NCBI GenBank assembly: GCA_030704615.1
Contig: CM060733.1
Span: forward strand, 51,088,001 to 51,152,000
Reading direction: 5' to 3'
DNA length: 64,000 nucleotides
Origin: Takakia lepidozioides
Taxonomy: Eukaryota > Streptophyta > Takakiopsida > Takakiales > Takakiaceae
Shown: piece after piece, positions 47,733 to 57,389 of the stretch
Numbering within the stretch: the stretch's first letter is position 1
Layout of the letters: every line of letters starts with the position of its first letter
The notes under the pieces: generated by a model
Database searches by the model: none
What the model was told of the DNA's origin: nothing
Seen by the model: only the letters and a program-made list of their open reading frames with translations
Made by a program: the position numbers and the translations under genes

Positions 47733-48120
47733 GTTGGAAACTAGACATGTCCTCTACCTCCTAGAGATATTGACAGATAGCTTCTAGCACAAGCAGCAGT
47801 ACAAAAACTGATAGCGTAAACCAACCAAAGAGTTAGTACTAACAAGAAGTGTCAGTCCTAACAAGAATGCTCCTTACTGCAAAAGAAAAAACTTACAAAA
47901 GTAGATGTTGGACTTCTCCTCCTCCTCTCTCTGCATTCCACTAGGATAGCACATCCAAAAATGCTAGAAGAAGTGCTGGGCATTGCCTCAGCCTTTCCCT
48001 TAAATCCTACATGAGTTCTCTAGAAACTTCTGGTGGCTGGAACCTTCTGGTAGAACTATCCCTAGCCGTCAAAAACCCTAACAAAACCCTAGCTAACTAA
48101 ATCTAAGCTGACTTCTAACA
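47733..48120 (-). repeat. Copia 5' LTR (right on plus)
   Basis: It starts TGTTGGAAACTAG and ends GACTTCTAACA. About 15 differences from the partner LTR at 43349-43735. Confidence 0.9.
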
Positions 48121-48416
48121 GAACCAAGTCGCTGCTACATTGAGGTAGGCAACAGGGTGCATACCTTCGCTGTAGATGACAAGTTGCATCCCAGAATTAA
48201 GGAAATCCATGCTGAGCTGAGCAGTGAGAAGATTGTCTGGGCAGATGAAAGGAGGCGGGGTATGTGCCTGACACGTGTTTTGTATTGCATGATGTGGGGG
48301 AGGAGGAAAAGGAATTTTGTCTTTGCCACCAGTGAGAAGCTAGCCATTGGTTTTGGGCTGATCAGCACGACCCCTAGGACGCCTCTCCATCTCATCAAGA
48401 ATCTTCGAGTGTGTGG
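48121..48416 (+). pseudogene. PPR gene continued: E+ and DYW N-terminal part
   Basis: After the target duplication the PPR gene resumes with CYIEVGNRVHTFAVDDKLHP (E+ and DYW start). It continues through KEIHAELS, the zinc-binding CHH-E core region [12 protein letters not shown] (near 48330) and KNLRVCG (48400-48416). The start of the HSEKLAIG signature sits after a shift near 48325. The TRIM begins at 48417. Confidence 0.85.
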
Positions 48417-48438
48417 TGTTGGAAAACCACCGGCGTGT

Positions 48439-48508
48439 GGTCGGGCTAGGGATTGAACCTAGGACTTCTCCATTCCAGTGGGGTGCTCTACCACTAAGCT
48501 ACCCATCC
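48439..48508 (-). ncRNA. tRNA-like sequence in TRIM 3' LTR
   Basis: Minus strand: the acceptor 5' strand GGATGGG pairs with CCCGACC at six of seven positions (one wobble). The A box is TAGCTTAGTGG, the D stem pairs GCT with AGC, and the T arm is CTAGG-TTCAATC-CCTAG with a perfect five-pair stem and seven-base loop. The B box is GGTTCAATCC. The anticodon arm is weaker (CCCCA with GGAGA around CTGGAAT). No CCA tail and no T run follow directly. Confidence 0.8.
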
Positions 48509-48657
48509 CGTTCTGTTCTCAGAGTGTCGTGCAAAGGCTATAGCCTTGACACCTCCAACACTCCCCCTCAAGGCATAGCCCTTATGCTAAGGCCCACCCA
48601 TTCTGACCACCGCCCCAACCTTGGCTCTGATACCATGTTGGAAAACCACTGGCGTGT

Positions 48658-48728
48658 GGTCGGGCTAGGGATTGAACCTAGGACTTCCCCCATTCCGGTG
48701 GGATGCTCTACCACTGAGCTATCCGTCC
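48658..48728 (-). ncRNA. tRNA-like sequence in TRIM 5' LTR
   Basis: It is the same fold as in the other LTR. The A box TAGCTCAGTGG is a perfect consensus, with the same T arm and B box. The anticodon stem TCCCA/GGGGG pairs at four of five positions, with a loop CCGGAAT. Transcription from this internal promoter would run into the PBS side of the element. Confidence 0.8.
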
Positions 48729-48780
48729 CATTCTGTTCTCAGAGTATCGTGCAAGGGCTATAGCCTTGACACCTCCAACA

Positions 48781-48906
48781 TGTGGTGACTACCACACCTC
48801 CACCAAATTCATCTCAAAGATTGTTGGCCGAGCAATTGTTGTATGCTACGCTAACCGCTTTCACCACTTTGAAGATGGGATTTGTTCTTGTGGTGATTAC
48901 CGGTGA
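48781..48906 (+). pseudogene. PPR gene continued: DYW C-terminal part
   Basis: After the TRIM target duplication the frame continues [16 protein letters not shown] then [17 protein letters not shown] and a TGA at 48904-48906. The CSCGDY-x ending is the DYW terminus, with Arg (CGG) in place of the final Trp (TGG). Zinc ligands of the second site (C-x-C) are present. Together with 48121-48416 it is one DYW domain split by the TRIM. Confidence 0.88.
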
Positions 48907-49045
48907 AAGGATGTTTTATCGGCAAGATGCAAGTGTCTTGCTTCATTCATTGATCTATGTAGCTACTCAGACCGTCCACCATTTCCTGAGAGTCTTGACC
49001 ATCATGTACTACCAGAGAGGGCTGGAGGATCAGATGAGGGTTTGA

Positions 49046-52000
49046 CAGATCCAACATCATGGATGCTCACCAAGTGTTCAACATAATGCCTCAACATCTT
49101 TGATCACGTGGAATATAATGTTGGCAGGATTTACCAAGCATGGGTGTGGTAGGAATGCTTTGGAGACCTATGAGCAAATGTTGCGTGAAGGGGTGAAGCC
49201 CAGCCACATCACATTTGTTTGTGTTTGCAATGCGTGTGCAAGCCTGGGAGCTCTGGAAAAGGGGAAAGAGGTCCATGGTGACATCGTCAAAGCTGGAATT
49301 GTACCAGTTGTCATTCTGGACACTACCCTGGTGGACATGTATGCCAAATGTGGGTGCATTAAGGATGCGAAGGGAGTTTTCAAGGATTTACCAAGCATGG
49401 GTGTGGTAGGAATGCTTTGGAGACCTATGAGCAAATGTTGCACGAAGGGGTGAAGCCCAACCACATCACATTTGTTTGTGTTTGCAATGCGTGTGCAAGC
49501 CTGGGAGCTCTGGAAAAGCGGAGAGAGGTCCATGGTGACATCACCAAAGCTGGAATTGTACCAGATGTGATTCTGAACAATATCCTCGTGGACATGTATG
49601 CCAAATGTGGGAGCATTGAGGATGTGGAGGGAGTGTTCAACACTATGGCTGAACAAGATGTGGCACGGGTTGGAGAGGACACATCGTCACGTGTAGCACA
49701 GGCTATTTCTGTGGAGCGATGGACTGAACAACACATCAAGTGTTTGACAAGATGGCTGAACAAGATGTGGTCTCACGGAGCACAATAATTGCAAGATATG
49801 CTCAGCATGGGAGTGGCAGGGAGGTGTTTGAGATATATGAGCAAATGATAAGGTGTGACACCCAACAAGGTCACATTTGTTTGCCTTCTCACCGCATGTG
49901 CCAACTTGGCGGCCCTGGAAAAAGGCAAAGAGGTTCATGCTGACATTATCAAAGCTGGAATTGCACGAGATATCATTCTAGAGACAACCCTCCTTGACAT
50001 GTATGCCAGATGCAGGATAATGTCCGTGAAGTGTTTGACAAAATGGACAAAATGGACATCACGTTTGTGTGTGATTGCAATGCTTGTGCAAGTCTGGCAG
50101 CCATGGAAAAGGGCAAAGAGGTGATCAAATGATGGGGGAAGGGGTGAAGCCCAACCACATCATGTTTGTGTATCCATTTGCAATGCATGTGCAAGCCTGG
50201 CAGCCCTGGAAAAGGGCAAAGAGGTGCATGGTGACATCACGAAAGCTGGAATTGTACCAGATGTCATTTTGAACAATACCCTCATGGACATGTATGCCGA
50301 TTAATGTGGGAGGTATTTCAGCAGATTCTGTCTGTCTTTTGCTTGAGTGCATCAAGATGAAAGGTCTGGAAGCTAGAAAGCAGGTGCACACTCACATTAT
50401 CCAAAGTGGATTCATGCCAAGGATGCGAAGGGAGTTTTCAACACTATGGCTGAACAAGATGTGGTGTCGTGGCACGCTATGCTTGCAGGGTATGCACAAC
50501 AAGGACGTGGGTTGGTGGCTTTGGAAACCTATGATCAATTGATGGGGGAAGGGGTGAAGCCCAAGCACATCACATTTGTTTGTGATTCCAATGCTTGTGC
50601 AAGCCTAACAGCCCTGGAAAAGGGTAAAGAGGTCCATGGTGACATTGCCAAAGCTGGGATTGTACCAGATGTCATTCTGAACTCTGCCCTGGTGGACATG
50701 TATGCCAAATGTGGGTGCATTGAGGATGCAAAGCAAGGAACTTATGTGTACTCTGCGAAGGGGTGAAGCCCAACCACATCACCGTAGTTTGTGTTTGCAA
50801 TGCGTGTGCAAGCTTGGGAGCCCTGGAAAAGGGGAAAGAGGTCCATGGTGACATCGTCAAAGCTGGAATTGTATCCGATGTTAATCTGAACAATGCCCTC
50901 GTGGACATGTATGCCAAATGTGGGAGCATCGAGGATGCGAAGGCAGTGTTCAACTATATCGCTGAATGAAATGTGGTGTCGTGGAATGCGATGCTTGCAG
51001 GGTATGCAGAGCAGGGGCGTGGGATGGAGGCTTTGGAGACCTATAAGCAAATGATGGGGGAAGGGGTGAAGCCCGACCACATCACGTCTGTGTTTGCAAG
51101 CCTGGCAGCCCTGGAAATGAGCGAAGGGGTGCATGGTTGCACCGTAAAAGCAGGAGTTGGTGAGAAGAATGATGAAGGTCAGAGGGGTCATAAAGGAGCC
51201 AGGTGGCTGCTGCATGAGATTTGCAACAGGGTGCACACCTTCGCTATAGATGATAGGTTGCATCCCATAATTAAGGAAATCCATGCTGAGCTGAGAAGAT
51301 TGTCTGGGCAGATGAAAGGAGGCGGGGTGACACGCGCTTTGTATTTCATGATGTGGGGAAGGAGGAAAAAGAATTTTCTCTTTGCCACCACAGTGAGAAG
51401 CTGGCCATTGGTTTTGGGCTGATCAGGTTTGTGTGCGTTTGCAGTGCGTGTGCAAGCAGCCCTGGAGAAGGGCAAAGAGGTGCATGGTTGCATTTCCAAA
51501 GCTGGAATTGTACCAGATGTGATTCTGAACAATACCCTCATGGACATGGATGCCAAATGTGGGAGCATTGAGGATGATGGAGGGAGTGTTCACGCTTGCA
51601 GGATATGCCAGCAGGGGCGCAGGATGGAGGCCTTGGAGACCTATGAACAAATGATGGGGGAAAAGGTCAAGTGCAACCACATCACGTTAGTGTGCGTTGG
51701 CAATGCTTGTGCAAGCCTGGCAGGCCTAGAAAAGGGAAAAATGTGGGTCCAGATTCAGCACCAGCGGCACAATTCATAAAATCAGGCACTGCTAATGAAG
51801 GCACCTTCTTCAAAACATTTCACCCTGTTTTCCCCTCTTATCGAAATTGTCCTTAAATTTTCATGTTGATTTCTGCAAGAGACTGGTTGAGTGAACCTTT
51901 GATAGTTTGCAATGCGTGAGCAAGCCTGACAGCTTTGGAGAAGGGCAAAGAGGTCCATGGCGACATTGTCAGAGCTGCAATTGTACCACATGTCATTCTG

Positions 52001-52560
52001 AACAATACCCTCGTGGACATGTATGAAGGGAACAATATGGCTGAACGAGATGTGGTGTCGTGGAACTCGATGCTTGCAGGGTATGCACAGCAGGGGCACA
52101 GGATGGAGGCTTGGGGACCAGATGTTGTACTATGTAAGCCCAGTAAGACCAAGGAGTAGTTGAGCAGCTCAGTCTCAACCCTTTCCTAGTGCCAACAAAC
52201 TCTGATGTGGATTCACGCCAAGAAAGGTCTGGAAGTTGGAAAGCAGGTGCACACTCACAAGCATTGCAGGGTATGCACATCAGGGACGTGGGATGGTGGA
52301 TTTGGAGACCTATGATCAAATTATGGGGGAAGGGGTGAAGCCCAACCACATCATGTTTTTGTATGATTGCAATGCTTGTGCAAGCCTGGCAGCCCTGGAA
52401 AAGGTCAAAAGAGGTCTATGGTGACATTGTCAAAGCTGGAACTGTACCAGATGTCATTCTGAACTCTGCCCTAGTGGACATGTATGCCCAATGTGGGTGC
52501 ATTGAGGATGTAAAGCAAGGAACTTAGGTGTACTCTGTTTATGTACTGGGTGTGGCAGGG
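49046..52560 (+). pseudogene. Second array of PPR modules with a partial DYW domain
   Basis: The same PPR themes recur in broken frames, e.g. [30 protein letters not shown] (split here near 49215), LVDMYAKCG and MAEQDVVSWHAMLAGYAQ. Copies lie at 49130, 49420, 49790, 50446, 50763, 50973, 51429, 51935 and 52236. A second E+/DYW start (NRVHTFAIDDRLHPIIKEI, 51225-51285) runs to [10 protein letters not shown] at 51425, then passes directly into PPR sequence ([10 protein letters not shown]). So a DYW fragment is fused upstream of more PPR modules. One R-type repeat sits at 51781-51905. No complete gene can be assembled. Probably a product of unequal exchange and decay. Confidence 0.8.
51781..51905 (+). 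repeat. Interspersed repeat R, partial copy in the PPR array
   Basis: atcaggcactgctaatgaag then gcaccttcttc, accctgttttcccctctta and ttttcatgttgatttctgca match the start of the copies at 39957 and 63967 (minus). At 51905 it changes to PPR sequence. Confidence 0.65.
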
Positions 52561-53145
52561 AGGCTTTGGAGATTGTGAATGGGTAATGCCTGGTAGGTGA
52601 ACCTCATGTGTATTATGATGCCTGTGCCAGTCTTTGAGCACTGAAAAAGTGCAGATGGATCTTATATGTATTTGTAAGCCTATACGTTCTGATGTGAGGT
52701 TCTCTGGTTTTATGACAGGAACAAAACAATTGTGAGCAGGAAGTGAAGGGCCATCTCCTATTGGAATTCCTCAATCAACATAGCTGGGCCTGAATCAAAC
52801 ATCAATGGACTAGGCCTTTCGTCTTCACTAGGTGTTGCTGCTAAAAAAATAACCGATTGTGAGAGGGTCCCTAATCGAATGATGCTTCCAGGTACAGGTG
52901 AAGCAGATGAATATAACATACTGTTACATCGCACTTTGCACCTAACTTCCCAGCAAAGCGATGTAGCATCAACCTCGGTCTGAGAGAGAAAGCCACCGTT
53001 TTATAGATTAGCGTGATTAATTTTAAAGTCGCACTCTTAGGGTTTAATTCTCCTAAAAAACCCACCGATATATACTTTCATCTGCCCCTACCTCTCTCTC
53101 TCTCTCTCTCTCTGTGCACCATACATACAAACAACCATATCAAAG
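52561..53145. other. No gene seen; (CT)n microsatellite
   Basis: A (CT)n tract lies at 53092-53113. Otherwise unassigned. Confidence 0.45.
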
Positions 53146-53150
53146 TCGGA

Positions 53151-53880
53151 AATAGTCGACACAATAGACACTGTAACGGACCAACAAATCCAGGAAATAA
53201 CCCACCAAGACATGACAAACGTAATATACGACAATTTCATGTCCAATGACCATCATGCCCTAAAGGTGGGGAACACATGGAAGCGTCTGCCCTACAGTAC
53301 AAACTTCCACAGCGCCTTGCGGAACGTCCCTTTCAGACCGTGAAGAAATAGCAATCTTCGTAGGTATTGCAAAATTCCTCTACTTTGGCAAAACCGGGAA
53401 TTACAGATTCATGACTGTCGCCGAAGAACTAAAAGATGCAAAATTCACAATATTGATAGAAGACAGCCATTTCTTGTTCGACTACGCAAACACAATACAT
53501 AATGGTTTGATAATTGGAGGAGGAGAGGCAAGGACACGACGTGGATGGGTGGAAACAACATGAGCTTCACGAAAAAGCTCCAAAAACTAACGCAAACAAC
53601 TCTGGCTCGACGTCCGGTAACCACAAACGTCAAAATACAAACAACGACGAGATGTACAATACAATAGAAGTCCTTAACGAAAATGGCCAAAAAATGGATG
53701 GAGAATCCGTACGTTCACGGGATCTCGTTGCAGTCAAGTGTAACATCCGATACTGGATGAATTTCCGTCACAAGAAACACGGGCTTTCATTCCAACTAAA
53801 AGGGGTCAATCTCTTGGCCAAAGCACGAGAGGAGACAGAGTCGAATGACGACCATTGGAGCAAAATGATAGCTTGGTAGA
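53151..53880 (+). pseudogene. Broken ORF of unknown family, A-rich codon use
   Basis: Three successive frames read like one protein. 53151-53342 is acidic (VTDQQIQEITHQDMTNVIYD). 53342-53562 contains EEIAIFVGIAKFLYFGKTG and then EELKDAKFTILIEDSHFLF. 53514-53879 ends with RDLVAVKCNIRYWMNFRHKK and LSFQLKGVNLLAK. The last part has the look of an OB-fold single-strand DNA-binding protein as found in some large DNA viruses or virus-like transposons, but I cannot confirm this. Frequent A-ending codons (ACA, ATA, CAA, GAA) set it apart from its neighbours. Breaks lie near 53342 and 53560. I do not assign a function. Confidence 0.4.
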
Positions 53881-54260
53881 GCTTAAATTAGACACATCTG
53901 AACGTTCCATGTAAGGGCCACCATATTTTATAAAGACCATCCTCCTTCTCCTCTTCAAAAGTCTATATTTTGTCCCAATGCATGCTCACAACAAATAATA
54001 ATAAAATACTGATTTATCATAATCCAAATCTACTTGTTGTACCAAGACGACCCATGGAAAACCCCTCCAACAATCGGAACTACGTGACCGACATTTTGGC
54101 AGGCTGCATGATCTGTACTCTCTCTCATGATCCTGGAGTATGGCCCATCCGTCCGGATGTCCTTCTTAGAAGTCATCGCTAGTAGTGCGGAGCAACGCGA
54201 AGCCCTAGTATAGTATAATCTGTATAGATAGACTTTGTAGTGATATGTTTATAACATGTG

Positions 54261-54338
54261 TATGGGTAGCTTAGTGGTAGAGATCTCCCTTCCTAGCCAA
54301 TCAATTGGTGTTCAATTCCTAACACCTCAATGTTTTTT
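54261..54338 (+). repeat. tRNA-like Pol III unit
   Basis: The A box TAGCTTAGTGG (54267-54277) is identical to that of the TRIM LTR at 48439-48508. GGTGTTCAATTCC at 54307 is a B-box-like word inside a possible T arm (GGTGT/AACACC), followed by a run of seven T (54332-54338) as a Pol III terminator. Poor anticodon pairing argues against a functional tRNA. Confidence 0.55.
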
Positions 54339-55028
54339 TGATAGCAACCTGGTTTGGATGATAAAGTTCCTAAATATGAAAAAGGTGGCCGCGGAGGAGG
54401 GCAAAAAGGTGACTACAGAGGAGGATGATAATCAAAAGGGTGGCAGAGGGTTACAAAAACAGAATGAGAATGTCATTTATTCATTGTTTTTGGATGAAAG
54501 GACACATGTCAACAAGTTTAGGACTTAAAATTATTTATTTAAAAAAATAAAAATAAAAATAAAAAACCTAAAACACACATCTTCTTCCTTTTTTCATTTT
54601 TTTCCTCTCCTCTCTTTAGGCCTTAGGGCTGCTTGCAAGTTGCAGAGCGTGCTTCGCATGCACTTTATGTTAGTATAAGTAATCACTCAAGGCTGCGATT
54701 AAAGAGAGCTAAGGTGAAGGCTGCGATTGAATAGACCTAAGCGGCAGCTGTACAAATTCCGTGCTCGAAGTAATGGAAGGAGCCGTAATGCGTCGACAAT
54801 TCCTTTACTATGATACATGTTGGTCTGTTCGGGGAGATGCCATGGTCAGGATTGAGGCATCATCGTGATGGAGGACACTACTATACAAGACAATGGAGGA
54901 GGGAGAGAGCCTCACCTCAATCTTTGATTCATTGCATGTTGTAAGCAGATTTGAGAGTTTATGTGGTTCGTGCATATGCTGCTTTGTCTTTGTGAGGTCT
55001 ACTTTGAGTTGCATTTGTCTGCTGTCTC
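54339..55028. other. No gene seen
   Basis: It has an A-rich tract near 54536-54565. Otherwise unassigned. Confidence 0.4.
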
Positions 55029-57154
55029 ATGGCTCCCCTAAGAGTGCCGAACAACTTCAAATACAAGTATTCTTTTAGCGACAGAGTTCCTGCAACAGAT
55101 GTTGCTTCGTCCAGTAATGTCAATGTGGATTCTTCCGAACCTGAGGCCATTCTGTTGGATCCAGCCGAAGCTAAAGCTGCACTTGACATAGCAAGGAAAT
55201 GTGATAGGGTCTACAACAAGAACCGTCATTTTCAGGATATTTGGGTTGTCAAACTACCCTGGGCCGAATCTGTTGTTGGGGCAGATGGAAAGGTTCATGG
55301 GGTGCGGTGCAAAATCTGCACACACATTGGAAGGTAAAGAGAAGTTACTAGTTCCTAAACTGGATTCATTGTGGAAGCATGCAGGTCGACGCAAGGCTCG
55401 TGTGGCATGCCTGGTGTGGTAGTGGGACAACATTACTTTCTGAAAACAAATGTGCATCTGCAAAATGAAAGACTCTTTGTTGCTGCAGGTCGTTATTCAG
55501 TGGTGCAACAGGTACAGGGTATGATTGTGAATAGGAAGAAAAAACTTGTCCAGTTTGCCCTTGTTTTCCACCTCCTTGCTCAAGGTCATCCTATGACAGA
55601 TTTATGAGGCCATGCAGGATCAATTTTCATTCCTGAAGGTACCTCACAATCCTGCTAAGCACTGGTTTGACTGTTTAGGGTGGGAAATGGCTGATTGCAT
55701 GCACCGGAGTGTTTTGAGGGCCATTGCAGAAGCTGTGGGGGCTTCTAAATTCATTTCCATAAGTGTTGATGAGGTTATGACCATTGATAATCAAAGTTGG
55801 TTATCTGTTCATGCATATGTGGTTCAGAACAGGAGAAGGATTCCAATTCTGCTTACACTTGAACGTGTTCTTGAAGGGAGCAATGCCGACAACCTCAAAT
55901 GGATGATGGTGGGTGCCCTAATGACATTTGGTGGCTTGTCCGAGCAACAAATTGCTGAGTGGCTTGTGTGCATGGGAGCATATGGGGTTTCAGTTTTCCA
56001 AGGTATCCGCATGGGAGTGACTGTGCAGCTTAGGGATCAGCATGCACCCTACATGATTGGCGTCCATTGTATGGTCATCGCACAAACTTGGTTGTGCAAG
56101 CATTGTCTACTCTACCAATGGTCTCCAAGTTGGAGGATCTCCTCCAATCATTGTATGGGTATTTCTCCACCTTTCCCAAGCATCATCTTGAATTTACTAA
56201 GCTCGCTGAGATCGTGGAAACAGAATGACTTAAGATATTGAGGAATGTGAAGACAAGGTGGATTAGCATGCTAGAGCCCTTGAAAAGGGTATTGGGAGAG
56301 TACAAAACCTTGATTGTCAAAATGTCACTTGAAAGTGGATCAGTTGCAGCAGCGAAGGCAAACCTGGATCATTTGTGTGACATTCAAACCATATTGGGTT
56401 TGCCATGTGTTTTGCCTTTGTTGGAGACTGTCAATTCCCTCATCAAATTTGCTCAATCAAGGGATGTGTTTATTTGTGATTTTATGGCCGCTATTAAGAT
56501 ATGTCAAGCCGATGTCTATAGGATGTATTCAGATCCAGCAACTGCTTTTTAGCCTGAGGACTTCCCAGACTTCAATGATGTGGTCTCGAATTCTTCTTGT
56601 AGAATCACTCAATATTGGGTTACAGATCTAAACACCGGCAATGACACATTGGCATTTTCATCATGGAACAATCTTACATGAATCATTCTATGTCACTGTT
56701 GACTGGGCAGCCTCGTGCAGTGGATAGGGAAGGCTTTGTTTAGCATGTTGCAAGCATCAAGGAACAGTGTACGATGGCAACAAACCTTCTTATCAGTGAG
56801 CTTGAAAAAAGGTTTCCAGATTCTGAGATCATGAATGCTCTTGGAGTGGTGTATCTCCAATACTGGCTGCAGTCCGAGTGTGAGGCTACATTTTCTCTAC
56901 ACATGGCGGTCATCAAACGAGCTTATTGTGTTTCCAAGCAAGTAACACCTGGAGGTACTTGGATTTCTGAGCCCCTCAATGGCAATTTGCTGGAAATACA
57001 AACTTCTTTATTTAAATTGACAATGAAAACACAGGCAAAGAAGGCCATGGAGGAGCCTTTCGACATGAACCCCGTGACAAAACTCTGGCATAAACTCTCT
57101 TCCAATGGCCTCATTGTTCAACGCCTTGGTGAATTCATGAAGCCCAGTATCTAG
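55029..57154 (+). pseudogene. hAT-type (ZNF862-like) transposase-derived gene
   Basis: The N-terminal part has a zinc-finger-like CKICTH ... WKHAGR segment (55308-55395). The catalytic region starts at FISISVDEV (near 55752) and passes through LSVHAYVVQNRRRIPILLTLERV. It then has MGAYGVSVFQG (near 55975), where I expect Asp instead of Tyr. It continues with RNVKTRWISMLEPLKRVLGEYKTL (56244-56310), LCDIQTILGLPCVLPLLETVN and FICDFMAAIKICQADVYRMY. The last frame (56774-57154) includes a QSECEATFSLHMAVIKR segment. The gene type is a long hAT-family transposase relative found in many plants and animals. Breaks: shifts near 55335, 55605 and 56072, a TGA at 56228, and a loss near 56550-56770. No terminal repeats were found. 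Confidence 0.72.
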
Positions 57155-57389
57155 TACTCCAGTCCAGTTTCCAACATTCCAGTATTCAAGTCATGTTCCA
57201 ATATCTTGTACTCTTGTTCATTGTTATAAAGATCATCTTGATTCCTATTTACTCATCGTGCATACAGCCACGCCGACCTTAACTTCTTGTCTAGTCTTGT
57301 ACCTCTAGTCTGATCTCTTGTTTGTGTTCAGTCATGTTCTCGTCCTTGACAGTTTGACAAGACTAAAGTTTGTTCTTTAGTTAGTTAAG
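57155..57389. other. Leader region of second gypsy element
   Basis: T/C-rich sequence with cagtcc/cttgt repeats directly before the gag start at 57390. It may be LTR remnant, but I find no matching copy after the element, whose right end is cut by a CACTA insertion. Confidence 0.4.

Larger units (their letters stand above)
43349..48120 (-). mobile_element. Ty1/copia retrotransposon inserted in the PPR gene
   Basis: Two LTRs of 387 and 388 bp (about 96% identical) flank a degenerate gag-pol on minus. The target duplication is GAGCC (43344-43348) / GAACC (48121-48125), with one mismatch. The PBS next to the 5' LTR matches the anticodon half of initiator tRNA, as in Drosophila copia. The pol order protease, integrase, RT, RNase H is diagnostic for Ty1/copia. 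It splits the E+ part of a PPR-DYW pseudogene. Confidence 0.92.
48417..48780 (-). mobile_element. TRIM retrotransposon with a tRNA-like sequence in both LTRs, 364 bp
   Basis: On minus it has an LTR (48780-48636, 145 bp), then TGGTATCAGAGCC (PBS for tRNA-iMet, 48635-48623) with no gap, a 75-bp internal region, a purine tract ending TTGAGGGGGAG (48571-48561) and a second LTR (48560-48417, 144 bp). LTRs begin TGTTGG and end CCAACA. The target duplication TGTGG is perfect (48412-48416, 48781-48785). There is no coding capacity, so it depends on other elements. The LTRs differ by ten substitutions, all transitions, and one indel (about 92%). Each LTR contains a tRNA-like unit in the sense of the element. 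TRIMs with 5S RNA (Cassandra) are known; a tRNA-like version I do not recall. Confidence 0.93.

Noticed and set aside
48439-48728. Two real tRNA genes in tandem on minus
   Set aside because: Both lie at the same place inside two LTRs that share 144-145 bp, a PBS, a PPT and TGTTGG...CCAACA ends with a target duplication. The repeat unit is the LTR, not a tRNA gene pair.
40780-52560. CRISPR-like repeated structure
   Set aside because: Spacing is 400 bp or irregular, the repeats encode PPR motifs, and the DNA is eukaryotic.
53151-53880. Firm assignment to an endogenous giant virus or Polinton-like element
   Set aside because: The resemblance is only a remembered pattern in one segment. No capsid, polymerase or terminal repeat is seen nearby, so it is left as unknown.
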